DNA of 61,611 nt from Frigoribacterium sp. CFBP 13712 (lineage in GTDB: Bacteria; Actinomycetota; Actinomycetes; Actinomycetales; Microbacteriaceae), in NCBI RefSeq assembly GCF_014842255.1, contig NZ_JACYVH010000007.1, positions 99,190 through 160,800 on the forward strand, in the 5' to 3' direction. Of this stretch, positions 33,821 through 43,274 are shown piece by piece. Under the pieces are notes generated by a model. It was not told the origin of the DNA, made no database searches, and saw nothing but the letters and a program-made list of their open reading frames with translations. Positions within the stretch are counted from its first letter, which is position 1. The number at the start of each line of letters is the position of its first letter. A program made the translations under genes and the position numbers.

Positions 33821-34163
33821 CGCGCTGGCCCATGCAGAGCACCTGAGCATCGTTCGAAAGCACGCTTCGCTCGACGGAGAACGAGTCATGCGCAGTGACT
33901 GCGCGGATGCCGGGGACCTTGTTCGCTGCAATCGCGACGCCGAGTCCCGTGCCGCAGATGAGGATCGCGCGGTCGGCTTTTCCCTCGGCCACCATTCGCG
34001 CCGCGTCGACTGCAATATGGGGGTAGGTGGTGTGACTTTCTGCATCGACGCCCACATCGGTGATGATCGATACCCGAGGGTCGGTCAGCAGGTCGGCCTT
34101 GATTGCCTCTTTGTAGTCGAACCCGGCGTCGTCTGAACCGATGACGAGGCGATAGGTGCTCAT
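33684..34163 (-). CDS. RpiB/LacAB-family sugar-phosphate isomerase
   Basis: 159-aa aldose-ketose isomerase. Opening [17 protein letters not shown], the catalytic Cys in [19 protein letters not shown], the substrate-binding [21 protein letters not shown] and the C-terminal helix AEKVRAI are all present. In the tetritol pathways described for mycobacteria an RpiB relative converts D-erythrulose 4-phosphate to D-erythrose 4-phosphate; that role fits here. ATG 34163 overlaps the kinase stop. It is the last gene of the four-gene minus-strand operon. Confidence 0.9.
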   Translation of the reverse strand: MSTYRLVIGSDDAGFDYKEAIKADLLTDPRVSIITDVGVDAESHTTYPHIAVDAARMVAEGKADRAILICGTGLGVAIAANKVPGIRAVTAHDSFSVERSVLSNDAQVLCMGQRVIGLEVARRMAKEWLGYQFDTTSASAEKVRAICQYDGSLPVGMDS

Positions 34164-35899
34164 GATGCTGTTCCTTCTTCCCAAGCGGTTGGCCAGTTGA
34201 GGACTTCGCCGACGACCGTGACGATCATGGCCATGGACGTTGCTCCGGCATCGGGGGTGCCGACGCTCTTTTCCGCGAGCGGACGGGCACGTCCCACCTT
34301 GGGCCGGAGTTCTGCGGTGGCCGACGCGGCGGCGACGGACACCTGAGCCGCCGCAGTCCAGGCCACCGGCAGAGCGTCACCTGCGTCGACCCGCTCGCGC
34401 AGCGACCGCGCGAACGGCAGCAAAGCATCAAGCATGGTTTTGTCGCCTTCGCTCGCCCGGCCCAGGTCGACGATCGACTCGGCAAACGCGTCGACGCCAT
34501 CGACGATCTGCACAGCCGCGTAGTCTTCGCGGTCATCGGTCAGCGAGGTGGCGAGGGCTTCGAGCGCTGAACCCCAGAGGACCCCGGAGGTGCCGCCGGC
34601 GTGCTCTGCCCAGGCCAAGCCAGCGCGGCTGAGTAGCCACGCGCCTCCTGCCCCGTCGGCAACGCCGCCGACCCGCGAGACGGCCGCGCCGATGCCCTTG
34701 AGCATTCCGCGTCCGTGATCGCCGTCGCCGGCCACTGCGTCGATGCGGCCGAGGGTTTCCTCTTCGCGGCGCAGCAGATCATGGATCGCGCTGAGCGCCG
34801 TGCGGACTCTGCCACCCAGCCGCGCGGCCGCCTCGGTAGCGGCAGGGGCGGTGTCGTCGACTCCGGCTGCGAGTTCGTCTGGTGAGGGCGCCACGAGCTC
34901 GTCGAGTGGAGCTCGCAGTTTGCGGTACGCGGGGGTGTAGGCGTCGGCGCGCCAGAGTCGCTCGAGCTCATCGTCGAGCCACTGCAGAGTCAGCGAGACA
35001 CCACCCATGTCGAGGCTGGTGACGAGCTCGCCCACCTCGGGCTCGATGACCTCGACATCGGCGTCTGCCAGTCTGCGAGCGATGTGACCCCAGAGTAGGA
35101 ACAACTCTTCATACTTAGTCGTGCCGAGGCCGTTGAGGATCGGAGCGACCTTTGAAAACGCGCGGCGGGGCCGGTCCTCGAGCAGTCGGTCGACAAAGAG
35201 GTCTGCTAGGTCGGTCGCCGGCATCAGCTCGACGTCGCGGATGCCCGGTTCGCCGTGGATGCCGAGCCCCAGGCCGAGGTGCCCTTCGGGGACCTCGAAG
35301 AGCGGCTCGGCGGCGCCGGGCATCGTGCAGCCTGAGAAGGCAACGCCGAGTGTGCGGGTCGCGTCGTTTGAGGCGTTGCCGATGCGCTCGACCTCGTCGA
35401 GCGAAGCGCCTTCGGCCGCTGCGGCGCCCATGGCCTTGAAGACCGAGAAATCACCCGCGATTCCGCGGCGCTTCGAGGGTTCGTCGGCGGAGGCGACGTC
35501 GTCGGCCACGACCACGATGCGAGTGTCAATACCTTCTTTGCGGAGGCGTTCGGCGGCGATGCCGAAGTTCATGATGTCGCCGGCGTAGTTGCCGAAGCTG
35601 AAGACGACGCCCTTGCCTTGGTCGGCAGCCTTTGCGACCGAGTAGGCCTGCGCGGCCGACGGCGAGGTGAAGATGTTGCCGACCACGGCTCCGGTGGCCA
35701 GGCCTGGGCCGACGTTGCCGCTGAAGGCGGGGTAGTGGCCTGAGCCGCCGCCGATGACGACGGCGACCTGCGGGTCGCCCTGGCCGCGGTGGGAGACAAC
35801 GCCGCCGGGCACGCCGCGAAGACGATCGGCGTACAAGGCGAGAAATCCGGTGAGTTGGTCGTCGGCGAACTCGTCGGGATCGTCGTAGATGGTGGTCAT
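34160..35899 (-). CDS. Dihydroxyacetone-kinase-family kinase (DhaK-DhaL fusion), probable erythrulose kinase
   Basis: 579-aa ATP-dependent kinase. Residues 1-330 are DhaK, with [18 protein letters not shown] and the substrate-binding His in [14 protein letters not shown] linker (about 340-365) leads to DhaL, about 370-575, with the Mg-ATP Asp cluster in [13 protein letters not shown] and [13 protein letters not shown]. Single-chain DhaK-DhaL enzymes use ATP and act on dihydroxyacetone or on erythrulose. The neighbouring dehydrogenase and RpiB-type isomerase favour erythrulose (inference). It is coupled by ATGA to the permease upstream and the isomerase downstream. Confidence 0.9.
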   Translation of the reverse strand: MTTIYDDPDEFADDQLTGFLALYADRLRGVPGGVVSHRGQGDPQVAVVIGGGSGHYPAFSGNVGPGLATGAVVGNIFTSPSAAQAYSVAKAADQGKGVVFSFGNYAGDIMNFGIAAERLRKEGIDTRIVVVADDVASADEPSKRRGIAGDFSVFKAMGAAAAEGASLDEVERIGNASNDATRTLGVAFSGCTMPGAAEPLFEVPEGHLGLGLGIHGEPGIRDVELMPATDLADLFVDRLLEDRPRRAFSKVAPILNGLGTTKYEELFLLWGHIARRLADADVEVIEPEVGELVTSLDMGGVSLTLQWLDDELERLWRADAYTPAYRKLRAPLDELVAPSPDELAAGVDDTAPAATEAAARLGGRVRTALSAIHDLLRREEETLGRIDAVAGDGDHGRGMLKGIGAAVSRVGGVADGAGGAWLLSRAGLAWAEHAGGTSGVLWGSALEALATSLTDDREDYAAVQIVDGVDAFAESIVDLGRASEGDKTMLDALLPFARSLRERVDAGDALPVAWTAAAQVSVAAASATAELRPKVGRARPLAEKSVGTPDAGATSMAMIVTVVGEVLNWPTAWEEGTAS

Positions 35900-37230
35900 G
35901 AGCTGGTGCTCTCTCTACTGGTGGGTCGGCTGTGGCTGCGGCCGCCCTGGGGAACGTTGAGGAAGTGGATCATCACGAATGCGATGGCGTAGAGGCCGAC
36001 GAAGGTCCACACGACTCCGACACCCGAGCCGCCAAGCCCGAAGACCAAGGCCACGACGGCCGAGCCGAGGAATGCGGCTCCACCCGCGGCTGTCGTGTAC
36101 ATCGCCATGGCGGCGCCTTTGTGGTCGGGCGCGAGGGCGGGCATGATCGCGCCCATCGGCACGAAGCCGGCGAGCAGGCAGCCGAAGACGCAGCCGGCGA
36201 TCACGGAGAGCACGTAGCCCCAGTCGCTGCCGGCCGGGACGAGCTGGGGCACGTACCACCACAACAGCAAGCCAAGGGCGGACCCTGCGATGCCGAACCA
36301 CTTGACGGTGCGCTGCCAGCCGAATCTGTCGCCGATCGCGCCGAAGAGAGCGTTGACCAGGATGTTCGTGGCATAGACGCAGACCGTCATGAGCAGCCAG
36401 CGTGATTGACCCCAGCCGCGGTCTTCCGCGATGATCACCGGCAGGACGATGAACATCGCGTACTGCGGGGCTGTGTTGATCAGCCGGATGAGGAAGCCCA
36501 TGAGGATCTTGCCTCGTGTGAAGGTGAGACGCAGCCCTGAGGTGAGTACCGCAGTGGTGCTCTCGCCGGCCGGCGCGATCCTTCGCCGCCCTCGCACTTC
36601 CTTCACCCCGAACCAGGCGATCAAGAACCCGATCACGACGAGGCCGATGGAGGCGATCATGGCACCGGTCTCGCCGACGGTTCCGCCGCCGAAAGTGGGG
36701 ATGGCTCCGATGGCGAAGAGCGATCCGAGGGTGGGCAGGCCACCGGTGAAGGCGACGTAGAACCAGCCGACGGCGGAGCCGTTGCGCTTAACCGGCGTGA
36801 TGATGTTGACCCACACCAGGAAGGCGAACGCGAAGATCGGGTAGCCGAAACCGCGGAGCGTATAGGTCAAGGCGGTCAGCGGGATGCTCTGAGCCTGGAG
36901 GCTCAGCAAGAACAGCACCTCAAAGACGATCCAGATAAGGAACCCGATCAGCATGACCTTGCGTGGACCGATCAGGTCGGCAAGGGCTCCTGAAAGGTAG
37001 CTGCCCACGAGGACGGCAAGACTGTACCCGGTGATGATGTTGGCGACCGTTGCCTCGGGGGAGCCAAGGACCTCGATCATGTGCGGGGTGATGAAGTTGG
37101 ATTCGACGCCGTTACCAGTCATGAAGACCAGCACGGCGACGAAGCCTGGGAATAGCACACGTGGCATGCCGAGACGGTCAAGGCGGCCCTGAGGGGTCGA
37201 AAAAGGACTAATCGTCGTTTCCGTTGTCAT
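35896..37230 (-). CDS. MFS polyol permease
   Basis: 444-aa major facilitator with 12 spans. The motif between TM2 and TM3 is GALADLIGPRKVMLIGFL. TYTLRGFGYPIFAFAFLVW and the Pro/Gly-rich region AIPTFGGGTVGETG are characteristic of the ribitol/arabinitol (RbtT/DalT/CsbX) permease group. It lies between the dehydrogenase and kinase genes and overlaps the kinase start. It is a second import route besides the ABC system, probably for the same polyol. The ATG at 37230 follows GGAG. Confidence 0.88.
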   Translation of the reverse strand: MTTETTISPFSTPQGRLDRLGMPRVLFPGFVAVLVFMTGNGVESNFITPHMIEVLGSPEATVANIITGYSLAVLVGSYLSGALADLIGPRKVMLIGFLIWIVFEVLFLLSLQAQSIPLTALTYTLRGFGYPIFAFAFLVWVNIITPVKRNGSAVGWFYVAFTGGLPTLGSLFAIGAIPTFGGGTVGETGAMIASIGLVVIGFLIAWFGVKEVRGRRRIAPAGESTTAVLTSGLRLTFTRGKILMGFLIRLINTAPQYAMFIVLPVIIAEDRGWGQSRWLLMTVCVYATNILVNALFGAIGDRFGWQRTVKWFGIAGSALGLLLWWYVPQLVPAGSDWGYVLSVIAGCVFGCLLAGFVPMGAIMPALAPDHKGAAMAMYTTAAGGAAFLGSAVVALVFGLGGSGVGVVWTFVGLYAIAFVMIHFLNVPQGGRSHSRPTSRESTSS

Positions 37231-37250
37231 ACCGCGACTCCGAATCCTTC

Positions 37251-38408
37251 TCAGGAGTGGACGGCGGCGGAGGTGGTGGCCTCGGTGAGGGAGGGAACGA
37301 TGCTGACCTTGACGGAGCCGCCTTCGCTGTCGGCGACGAGGTCGAGGGCTTCTTGGAAGCGGTCAAGAGGGAACTGGTGGGTGCAGATCTCGTCCATGGG
37401 GAGCTTGCCGCTCTCGAGCAGCTTGATGGCGGCGGGCCAGCAGTGGGGGCCGAGGTGTGCGCCCAGCACGTTGAGCTCTTTGTCGTCGCTGATGATGGAC
37501 CAGTCAACCGACGCGTTGGAGCCGAAGACTGAGTACTCGACGTAGGTGCCGAGTTTCCGCAGGATGTTCAGGCCCTGCGACACGGCGGAGGGGTGGCCGG
37601 TCGCCTCGATGTAGACGTCGGCACCGTATCCGTCGGTCAGTTCTTTGACCTTGGCGACGGCGTCCTCTTTCGTGATGTTGATCACGAGATCGGCGCCAGC
37701 CTTGGTGGCGAGGGCGAGCTTGTCGTCGCTCATGTCGAGCGCGATCACGAGCTTGGGGTTTTTCTGGCGGGTGCCGGCGATGGCTCCCAGGCCGATCGGT
37801 CCGGCGCCAGCGATGACGACGACGTCGTCGAACTTGATGTTGCCGCGTTCGACGGCGTGCATCGCGCACGACAGCGGTTCAGCGAAGGCGGCCACGTGCG
37901 GGGCGAGGTCGCGGCTGACTGGGTGAGTCAGCGCTCGGGTGGGTACGAGCACGTACTCAGCCATGGCCCCGTCGAAGCCCTTGAAACCGAACATGTCGTG
38001 CGGGCCGCACATCCAGTAGGCGCCCATCAGGCAGTAGCGGCACTCCCAGCAGGGCACGATCTGTTCGCACGCAATGCGGTCGCCGAGACTCACGCCTCGC
38101 TTGGCAAGGGCAGCGTCGTCGCCAGCGACGACGGTTCCTACGAACTCGTGGCCAGCGATGCGATCGCGCTCGGCCCAGGCCGGGCGGTTCTCGTCGCCCC
38201 AGAACTTGGCCGCGCCGTGGTAGCACTTGAGGTCGCTCGCACAGACACCGACGGCGTCGACCTTGAGCAGCAACTCGCCGGCGCCGGGGGTCGGGACGTC
38301 GACGGTGTCGAGTCGGTAGTCCTCGGGGCCGTGCACGACGACTGCTTTCATCGTGGCCGGAACGGCGCTGGCGGAGTCGTCAATTTCGGAAATGGTGGCT
38401 GTGGACAT
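37251..38408 (-). CDS. Zinc-dependent polyol dehydrogenase (erythritol/threitol dehydrogenase-like)
   Basis: 385-aa medium-chain dehydrogenase. Catalytic zinc ligands are in GVCASDLKCYHG and AGHEFVG. The structural zinc loop is PCWECRYCLMGAYWMC, and the NAD site is GAGPIGLGAIAG. The region around CYHGAAKFWGDENRP is what I recall from enzymes annotated erythritol/L-threitol dehydrogenase. Expected reaction: tetritol to erythrulose with NAD+. ATG 38408 has AGGAGG nine bases upstream; an upstream in-frame start lacks one. It is the first gene of the minus-strand operon, divergent from the ABC importer. Confidence 0.9.
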   Translation of the reverse strand: MSTATISEIDDSASAVPATMKAVVVHGPEDYRLDTVDVPTPGAGELLLKVDAVGVCASDLKCYHGAAKFWGDENRPAWAERDRIAGHEFVGTVVAGDDAALAKRGVSLGDRIACEQIVPCWECRYCLMGAYWMCGPHDMFGFKGFDGAMAEYVLVPTRALTHPVSRDLAPHVAAFAEPLSCAMHAVERGNIKFDDVVVIAGAGPIGLGAIAGTRQKNPKLVIALDMSDDKLALATKAGADLVINITKEDAVAKVKELTDGYGADVYIEATGHPSAVSQGLNILRKLGTYVEYSVFGSNASVDWSIISDDKELNVLGAHLGPHCWPAAIKLLESGKLPMDEICTHQFPLDRFQEALDLVADSEGGSVKVSIVPSLTEATTSAAVHS

Positions 38409-38506
38409 CGTTGATGGCCTCCTGCGTCTCGGCTGGCCGCGTCGTCGCGGCTTCGTCGCATCAGCGCGACTCATTTCAGGCTACATCGGTCAGAACAAAA
38501 GTCAAG

Positions 38507-38585
38507 AACAAAATTTCCACGCATCGACAAGTCGAATCATTCCCAGCCGAGGACTTGCGGAAATTCTGTTTAGAACATAATTTCC
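38507..38585. promoter_or_regulatory. Operator for the divergent polyol operons
   Basis: GGAAATTCTGTT-TAG-AACATAATTTCC (38559-38585) is an inverted repeat with 11 of 12 matches. A further half-site AACAAAATTTCC lies at 38507-38518. They occupy the AT-rich 352-bp gap between the dehydrogenase (minus) and the importer operon (plus). The SorC regulator at 43275 is the likely ligand. No other gene is seen in this gap. Confidence 0.7.
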
Positions 38586-38760
38586 TCTTGGGCCCCCAAG
38601 CGTGTGGGCTTAGGCAGCGGCGGTGCGCCCCCCAGGTCACGCCGCCGTTGCCGACCAATACCCGCATATCGAATGGGATTTTCGCAATGATGCGTTCCGC
38701 CTTCGTCGAGGCCACATGTGCTCTCGAGTCGTCTTCAGCTCTCCTGGCATCGGTGGGGCT

Positions 38761-39432
38761 GTGACGGCCCTGGGAACTGGTCGTGGCCGAAATCAGCATG
38801 CGCGCGGCACTAACCGGAAGCGCAATCGTGCGATCGTCACGGGCGCGGTAGTCGTTGCCTTGCTTGTGGCTGTGGGCCTTAGCACCACCGTGGTCGGGGC
38901 GGACTCAGATCTGGGCGCCGGTCCTGAAGCGTTCTCGGCCGAGGCGTGGGGTGCCGAGAACTTCCCCACGATCCAGCAGGGCATCGCCGAGCGAGCCGTC
39001 CCCGCCGACGAGCTAGCTGCCGCCGTGCTGGCTGACCCTGCCGCCGCGGGCGAGGAGTACGGCGTCGACGCGGGCGCCGGTCCCGAGATCTCGACCACCT
39101 TCACGGGCACGGTCGGCGCCGGCCAGGCGGGCATTTACCCAGTCACCATTGAGGGTGTGTCGAGCGACATCTTGATCCGCGTGCAGACCGGCCCCGCCAT
39201 CAATGGCACCGACCTGCGCGACGCGACCGGCACCGTTGAGTTCGGGCAGTTCACGAACCAGATCGACTACCAGGACGCCGCGTCCGCGCTCAACGAGCAA
39301 CTCAAGTCCACCGTGCTCGGCAGCATCGACACGACAACGCTCGAGGGAAAAACGGTCGAGGTCACGGGGGCATTCCAGCTCATCAACCCGGCTGGCTGGC
39401 TCGTGACCCCGTCCGACCTGGTCGTCCAGTGA
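38761..39432 (+). CDS. DUF2291-family membrane-anchored protein of a sugar ABC system
   Basis: 223-aa protein. One transmembrane segment (about residues 22-44, AIVTGAVVVALLVAVGLSTT) is followed by an extracytoplasmic domain with FPTIQQGIAERAV, GIYPVTIEG, VQTGPAINGTDLRDATG and FGQFTNQIDYQDAASALN, the last being the DUF2291 hallmark. Family knowledge: DUF2291 genes accompany ribose-type ABC importers; the function is unknown. The stop overlaps the GTG of the ATPase gene. GTG 38761 is the best start although the ribosome-binding site is weak. Confidence 0.82.
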   Translation: MTALGTGRGRNQHARGTNRKRNRAIVTGAVVVALLVAVGLSTTVVGADSDLGAGPEAFSAEAWGAENFPTIQQGIAERAVPADELAAAVLADPAAAGEEYGVDAGAGPEISTTFTGTVGAGQAGIYPVTIEGVSSDILIRVQTGPAINGTDLRDATGTVEFGQFTNQIDYQDAASALNEQLKSTVLGSIDTTTLEGKTVEVTGAFQLINPAGWLVTPSDLVVQ

Positions 39433-40970
39433 GCACCGTCGAGGGTACCGAACCGATCAGGGGTGACGTCGTGCTGCGGGCGGTCGACGTCGTCAAGACC
39501 TACGGCGCCACGCGAGCGCTCAAAGGCGTCGGGTTCTCCATCCACCGCGGGCAGGTGACCACGCTGTTCGGCGAGAATGGGGCGGGCAAGTCGACGCTGA
39601 TGAAGATCCTGTCGGGAGTCGAGCAGCCCACCTCGGGCGAGATCGTGCTGCACGGCGAGCCGGTCGTTTTCGCCAACACGGTCGACGCCCGTGAGCACGG
39701 CATTTCAATCATTCATCAGGAGCTGAGCCTCGCCCCGAACCTGTCGGTACGCGACAACATTTTCCTCGGGCGCGAGATCCACGGGCCGACCGGTGTCGAC
39801 TACGCCGAGGAGGCGCGCCAGGCGAAAGCCGTCCTCGACGAGCTCGGCGAAGACATCGATCCTCTGACCACTGTGGCGGACCTCCGGCTCGGACAGCAGC
39901 AACTGGTCGAAATCGCTCGCGCCCTATCGGTCGACGCGCGCATCCTGATCATGGACGAACCGACCAGCGCGCTCAGCGCCGCCGAGGTCGAGGTCCTTTT
40001 CACGGTCATCCACGATTTGACATCGCGCGGCGTCTCCATCGTCTACATCTCTCACCACCTCGAGGAGGCGCTCGAGATCACCGACCACGCCGTCGTGCTC
40101 CGCGACGGGTCGGTCACTGCGACGGCGATCGCCGCCGACATCGATCTCGCCTGGGTCGTCCGGGCGATGGTCGGTGAGGGTTTCGACCTCGGATCGCCGC
40201 CCTCTGGGTACGAGTTCGGCGAAGTCGCTCTCTCGATCCAGGGTGTGACGGTGCCCGATGGCGACATCGCCGACCGCAACGTGGTCGACCACCTCGACCT
40301 GGACGTCCGGGCTGGCGAGATCGTCTGCCTTTATGGGCTGATGGGAGCCGGACGTACCGAGCTGCTCGAGGCGGTCGCCGGCCGCAAATCCGTAAGCGAG
40401 GGGCGCATCCTGAAAAACGGGCGCGACCTAGCCGGGTTGTCGATCGCCGAGCGAATCGACGAAGGTCTAGGACTCGTGCCGGAAGATCGACAGCGCGACG
40501 GTCTCGTCCAGACCATGACGGTCGGTCGCAACATGTCGCTGGCCAGCATCGGATCGTTCGTCAGAGGTCTTTTCCTCTCGGGCCGCCGCGAGGTCGACCT
40601 TGTCACCGACTCGATCCGCACCGTTCACGTCAAGACCTCGGGCGGCGGCGCCATGATCGGCTCGCTCTCGGGCGGCAACCAGCAGAAAGTCGTCATCGGC
40701 AAGATGCTCGCCACCGAGCCCGATGTGATCCTGCTCGACGAGCCCAGCCGCGGAATCGACATCGGCGCCAAGGCGGAAGTGTTTCGTCTGCTTGCCGAGC
40801 GCGCCCGCAATGGTCTCACCGTCGTCTACACGACCTCAGAGGTCGGCGAGTGCCTCAGCATCGCCCACCGCATCGTCGTCATGAGTCGCGGCCGCATCGC
40901 CGCCGAGTTCGGAGCCGACACCACCAAAGAAGCCATCATGGCCGCCTCGGGGGAGGCCGTGATCTCGTGA
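39429..40970 (+). CDS. Sugar/polyol ABC importer ATPase (RbsA type)
   Basis: 513-aa tandem ATPase of the carbohydrate uptake transporter 2 family. First half: Walker A GENGAGKST, signature LGQQQLVEIARAL, Walker B ILIMDEPTSAL. Second half: the altered P-loop GLMGAGRTE typical of these proteins, signature LSGGNQQKVVIGKML, Walker B VILLDEPSRGIDIG. GTG at 39429 overlaps the DUF2291 stop and its own stop overlaps the permease start, so the complex is made from one coupled mRNA. Confidence 0.94.
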   Translation: MSTVEGTEPIRGDVVLRAVDVVKTYGATRALKGVGFSIHRGQVTTLFGENGAGKSTLMKILSGVEQPTSGEIVLHGEPVVFANTVDAREHGISIIHQELSLAPNLSVRDNIFLGREIHGPTGVDYAEEARQAKAVLDELGEDIDPLTTVADLRLGQQQLVEIARALSVDARILIMDEPTSALSAAEVEVLFTVIHDLTSRGVSIVYISHHLEEALEITDHAVVLRDGSVTATAIAADIDLAWVVRAMVGEGFDLGSPPSGYEFGEVALSIQGVTVPDGDIADRNVVDHLDLDVRAGEIVCLYGLMGAGRTELLEAVAGRKSVSEGRILKNGRDLAGLSIAERIDEGLGLVPEDRQRDGLVQTMTVGRNMSLASIGSFVRGLFLSGRREVDLVTDSIRTVHVKTSGGGAMIGSLSGGNQQKVVIGKMLATEPDVILLDEPSRGIDIGAKAEVFRLLAERARNGLTVVYTTSEVGECLSIAHRIVVMSRGRIAAEFGADTTKEAIMAASGEAVIS

Positions 40971-42133
40971 CCACCACCGAACGGAAGTCCATCATGACCA
41001 CCACCGCGCCCGGACAGCGACGCCCCACCCTCTTCGCCGACGGGTTCGACATCGGTCGATTGTTGCTGCAAGGGCGAGCATTCTTCGCCCTCATCGCCAT
41101 CATCATCGTCTTCTCGGTGCTGTCGCCGAACTACTTCACGGTCAGCAACCTGCTGACGATGTCCTCCCACGTCGCGGTGTACGCGATCCTCGCGATCGGC
41201 ATGCTGCTCGTCATCCTGAACGGCGGTATCGATCTCTCTGTCGGATCAACACTCGGCTTCTCGGGCGTGATCGCCGGCTTCTTGATGAACGGTGTCGCAA
41301 TCGGCAGCACCACCCTCTACCCGGCCCTCTGGGTAGTGGTCGTGCTCTCATGCGCAATGGGCGCCTTCATCGGGCTCATCAACGGCATACTCGTCGCCCG
41401 GTTCAAGGTCGCCCCATTCGTTGCGACCCTTGGCATGCTCTACGTCGTCCGCGGCGTTGGCCTGCTGATGACCAACGGCCTCACCTACAACGACCTGGCC
41501 GGCGACCCGGCACTCGGGAACACAGGCTTCGATTGGCTGGGCTTCAACCGCCTTCTCGGCCTGCCGATCGGCGTCGTCGTGATGATCGTCGTCGCGATCG
41601 CCGTCAGCCTGCTGTTGAACCGAACGGTCTTCGGCCGTTGGCTGTACGCCTCGGGCGGCAACGAACGTGCCTCCGAGCTGTCGGGTGTGCCGGTCAAGCG
41701 GGTAAAAGTGCGCGTCTACGTGCTCTCCGGACTGTTCGCCGCCATTGCCGGACTGATCCTGTCGTCCGAGCTGACAAGCGCCAGCCCCACAGCCGGCAAC
41801 TCGTACGAGCTCACAGCGATCGCCGCCGTTGTCATCGGTGGCGCAGCGCTCTCAGGCGGTATCGGCAACGTCCGGGGCACCCTGCTCGGCGCGTTCGTCA
41901 TCGGATTTCTCTCCGACGGCCTCGTCATCATCGGTGTCTCGTCCTACTGGCAGACCGTCTTCACCGGCGCCGTCATCGTTCTCGCCGTCTTGCTGAACGC
42001 CGTCCAGTACAAAGGCAAGCCCCGGCGCTCCCGTGGCAGTGGTCGCCCCGGCATCGCCACCCCCTCGACCTCTTCTCCCACCACGAACGCTGCGGCTCCC
42101 GCCAGTGCCGTTCCAGAGAAGACCCGCGGTTGA
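40967..42133 (+). CDS. Sugar/polyol ABC importer permease (RbsC type)
   Basis: 388-aa membrane protein with about ten spans. The RbsC-family signature ILNGGIDLSVGSTLGFSGV is followed by GLINGILVARFKVAPFVATLGM and the EAA-like segment GGNERASELSGVPVKRVKVRVYVLSG. The last 45 residues are a Ser/Thr/Pro-rich cytoplasmic tail, longer than usual. GTG 40967 overlaps the ATPase stop; ATG at 40994 is an alternative start. Confidence 0.93.
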   Translation: MTTTERKSIMTTTAPGQRRPTLFADGFDIGRLLLQGRAFFALIAIIIVFSVLSPNYFTVSNLLTMSSHVAVYAILAIGMLLVILNGGIDLSVGSTLGFSGVIAGFLMNGVAIGSTTLYPALWVVVVLSCAMGAFIGLINGILVARFKVAPFVATLGMLYVVRGVGLLMTNGLTYNDLAGDPALGNTGFDWLGFNRLLGLPIGVVVMIVVAIAVSLLLNRTVFGRWLYASGGNERASELSGVPVKRVKVRVYVLSGLFAAIAGLILSSELTSASPTAGNSYELTAIAAVVIGGAALSGGIGNVRGTLLGAFVIGFLSDGLVIIGVSSYWQTVFTGAVIVLAVLLNAVQYKGKPRRSRGSGRPGIATPSTSSPTTNAAAPASAVPEKTRG

Positions 42134-42168
42134 CTCCCGTCGACCGTGACACAGCGAAAGGAAACACA

Positions 42169-43161
42169 ATGAACCGCAAGCTGGCAACGGTGCTCGCCGC
42201 GGGCGCGGGCCTCACGCTCGTCCTCTCAGGCTGCGCCTCCGGAGACACCTCCGACGCCGGATCGGGTGCTTCGGGCGCCTCGTCCGAAGGCGGACTCATC
42301 TCGATCATCGTCAACGACCCTTCGAACCCGTACTGGCAGACCGAAGGCAACGTAGCCGAGGCCGAAGCAAAAGCCCTAGGGTACGAAGCCAATGTCGCTG
42401 CGTCGAAAGGTGACACCAACACTGAAAGCAACCTGATCGATACCGCCATCACCAACAAGTCGGTAGCAATCATCCTCGACCCAGCCAACGCCTCCGGCTC
42501 GGTCGGTGCCGTCAAAAAGGCCGACGCAGCTGGCATCCCAGTGATCCTGGTCAACGCCGAAATCAACGAGACCGGGCTCGCCAAGGCGCAACTCGTCTCC
42601 AACAACGCCCAAGGTGCCGCCCTCGGTGCGCAGCAGTGGGTGAAGGACGTTGGAGACAGCGGTTCCTACGCCGAGCTTTTCGGCGCACCGTCGGACAACA
42701 ACGCTCAGACCCGCTCGAACGGTTACGCGACCGTCATCTCGCAGTACCCGGGGCTGACCGAGGTCGCCGAGCAGGTCGCCAACTGGGACCGTACTCAGGG
42801 CCACGACAAGATGCAGTCCATCCTGCAGGCGAACCCGGCTGTCACCGGTGTGATCTCGGGTAACGACGAGATGGCCCTCGGCGCCATCGCAGCCCTGAAA
42901 GAAGCCGGCAAACTCGAACAGGTAAAGGTCGGCGGCTTCGACGGCTCGCCCGACGCAATCGACGCTGTGAAGGCGGGCGAGCTTCAGTACACCGTCCTCC
43001 AGCCCGTGGCGACCTTCGCCAAGGAGGCGGTCCAGCAGGCCGACTCCTACATCCGCACCGGCGAGACCGGTGCCTCAGAAGAGAAGCAAGCATTCGACTG
43101 CGTCCTCATCACGAAGGAGAACGCAGACCAGGTCACCGAGCCCTTCACTCTCTCCGAGTAG
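42169..43161 (+). CDS. Sugar/polyol-binding lipoprotein of the ABC importer
   Basis: 330-aa ribose-type periplasmic-binding lipoprotein. The signal peptide ends in LVLSGC (lipobox; Cys near residue 22). The fold starts with LISIIVNDPSNPYWQTEG, and ligand-binding regions VILVNAEINETG, GAPSDNNAQTRSNG and VISGNDEMALGA follow. Asp, Asn and Arg placement agrees with sugar-binding members. AAAGGAAA lies before the ATG. It resembles the tetritol-binding proteins next to erythritol genes in mycobacteria (inference). A hairpin follows at 43178-43233. Confidence 0.92.
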   Translation: MNRKLATVLAAGAGLTLVLSGCASGDTSDAGSGASGASSEGGLISIIVNDPSNPYWQTEGNVAEAEAKALGYEANVAASKGDTNTESNLIDTAITNKSVAIILDPANASGSVGAVKKADAAGIPVILVNAEINETGLAKAQLVSNNAQGAALGAQQWVKDVGDSGSYAELFGAPSDNNAQTRSNGYATVISQYPGLTEVAEQVANWDRTQGHDKMQSILQANPAVTGVISGNDEMALGAIAALKEAGKLEQVKVGGFDGSPDAIDAVKAGELQYTVLQPVATFAKEAVQQADSYIRTGETGASEEKQAFDCVLITKENADQVTEPFTLSE

Positions 43162-43177
43162 CTAGCTCTCTGCCCGT

Positions 43178-43233
43178 CGAGATGCCACCTGTGCAAGCCT
43201 CTGTAGATTAGGGGCGCGCTAGGTGGCATCTCG
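43178..43233 (+). terminator. Hairpin between the binding protein and the SorC regulator
   Basis: Perfect 13-bp arms CGAGATGCCACCT (43178-43190) and AGGTGGCATCTCG (43221-43233) with a 30-nt loop, 17 bp after the binding-protein stop. It may lower read-through into the regulator. Confidence 0.65.
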
Positions 43234-43274
43234 CCGGCAGCACAGCATCAGCGCGACGCCAGGAAGAGAGCACC

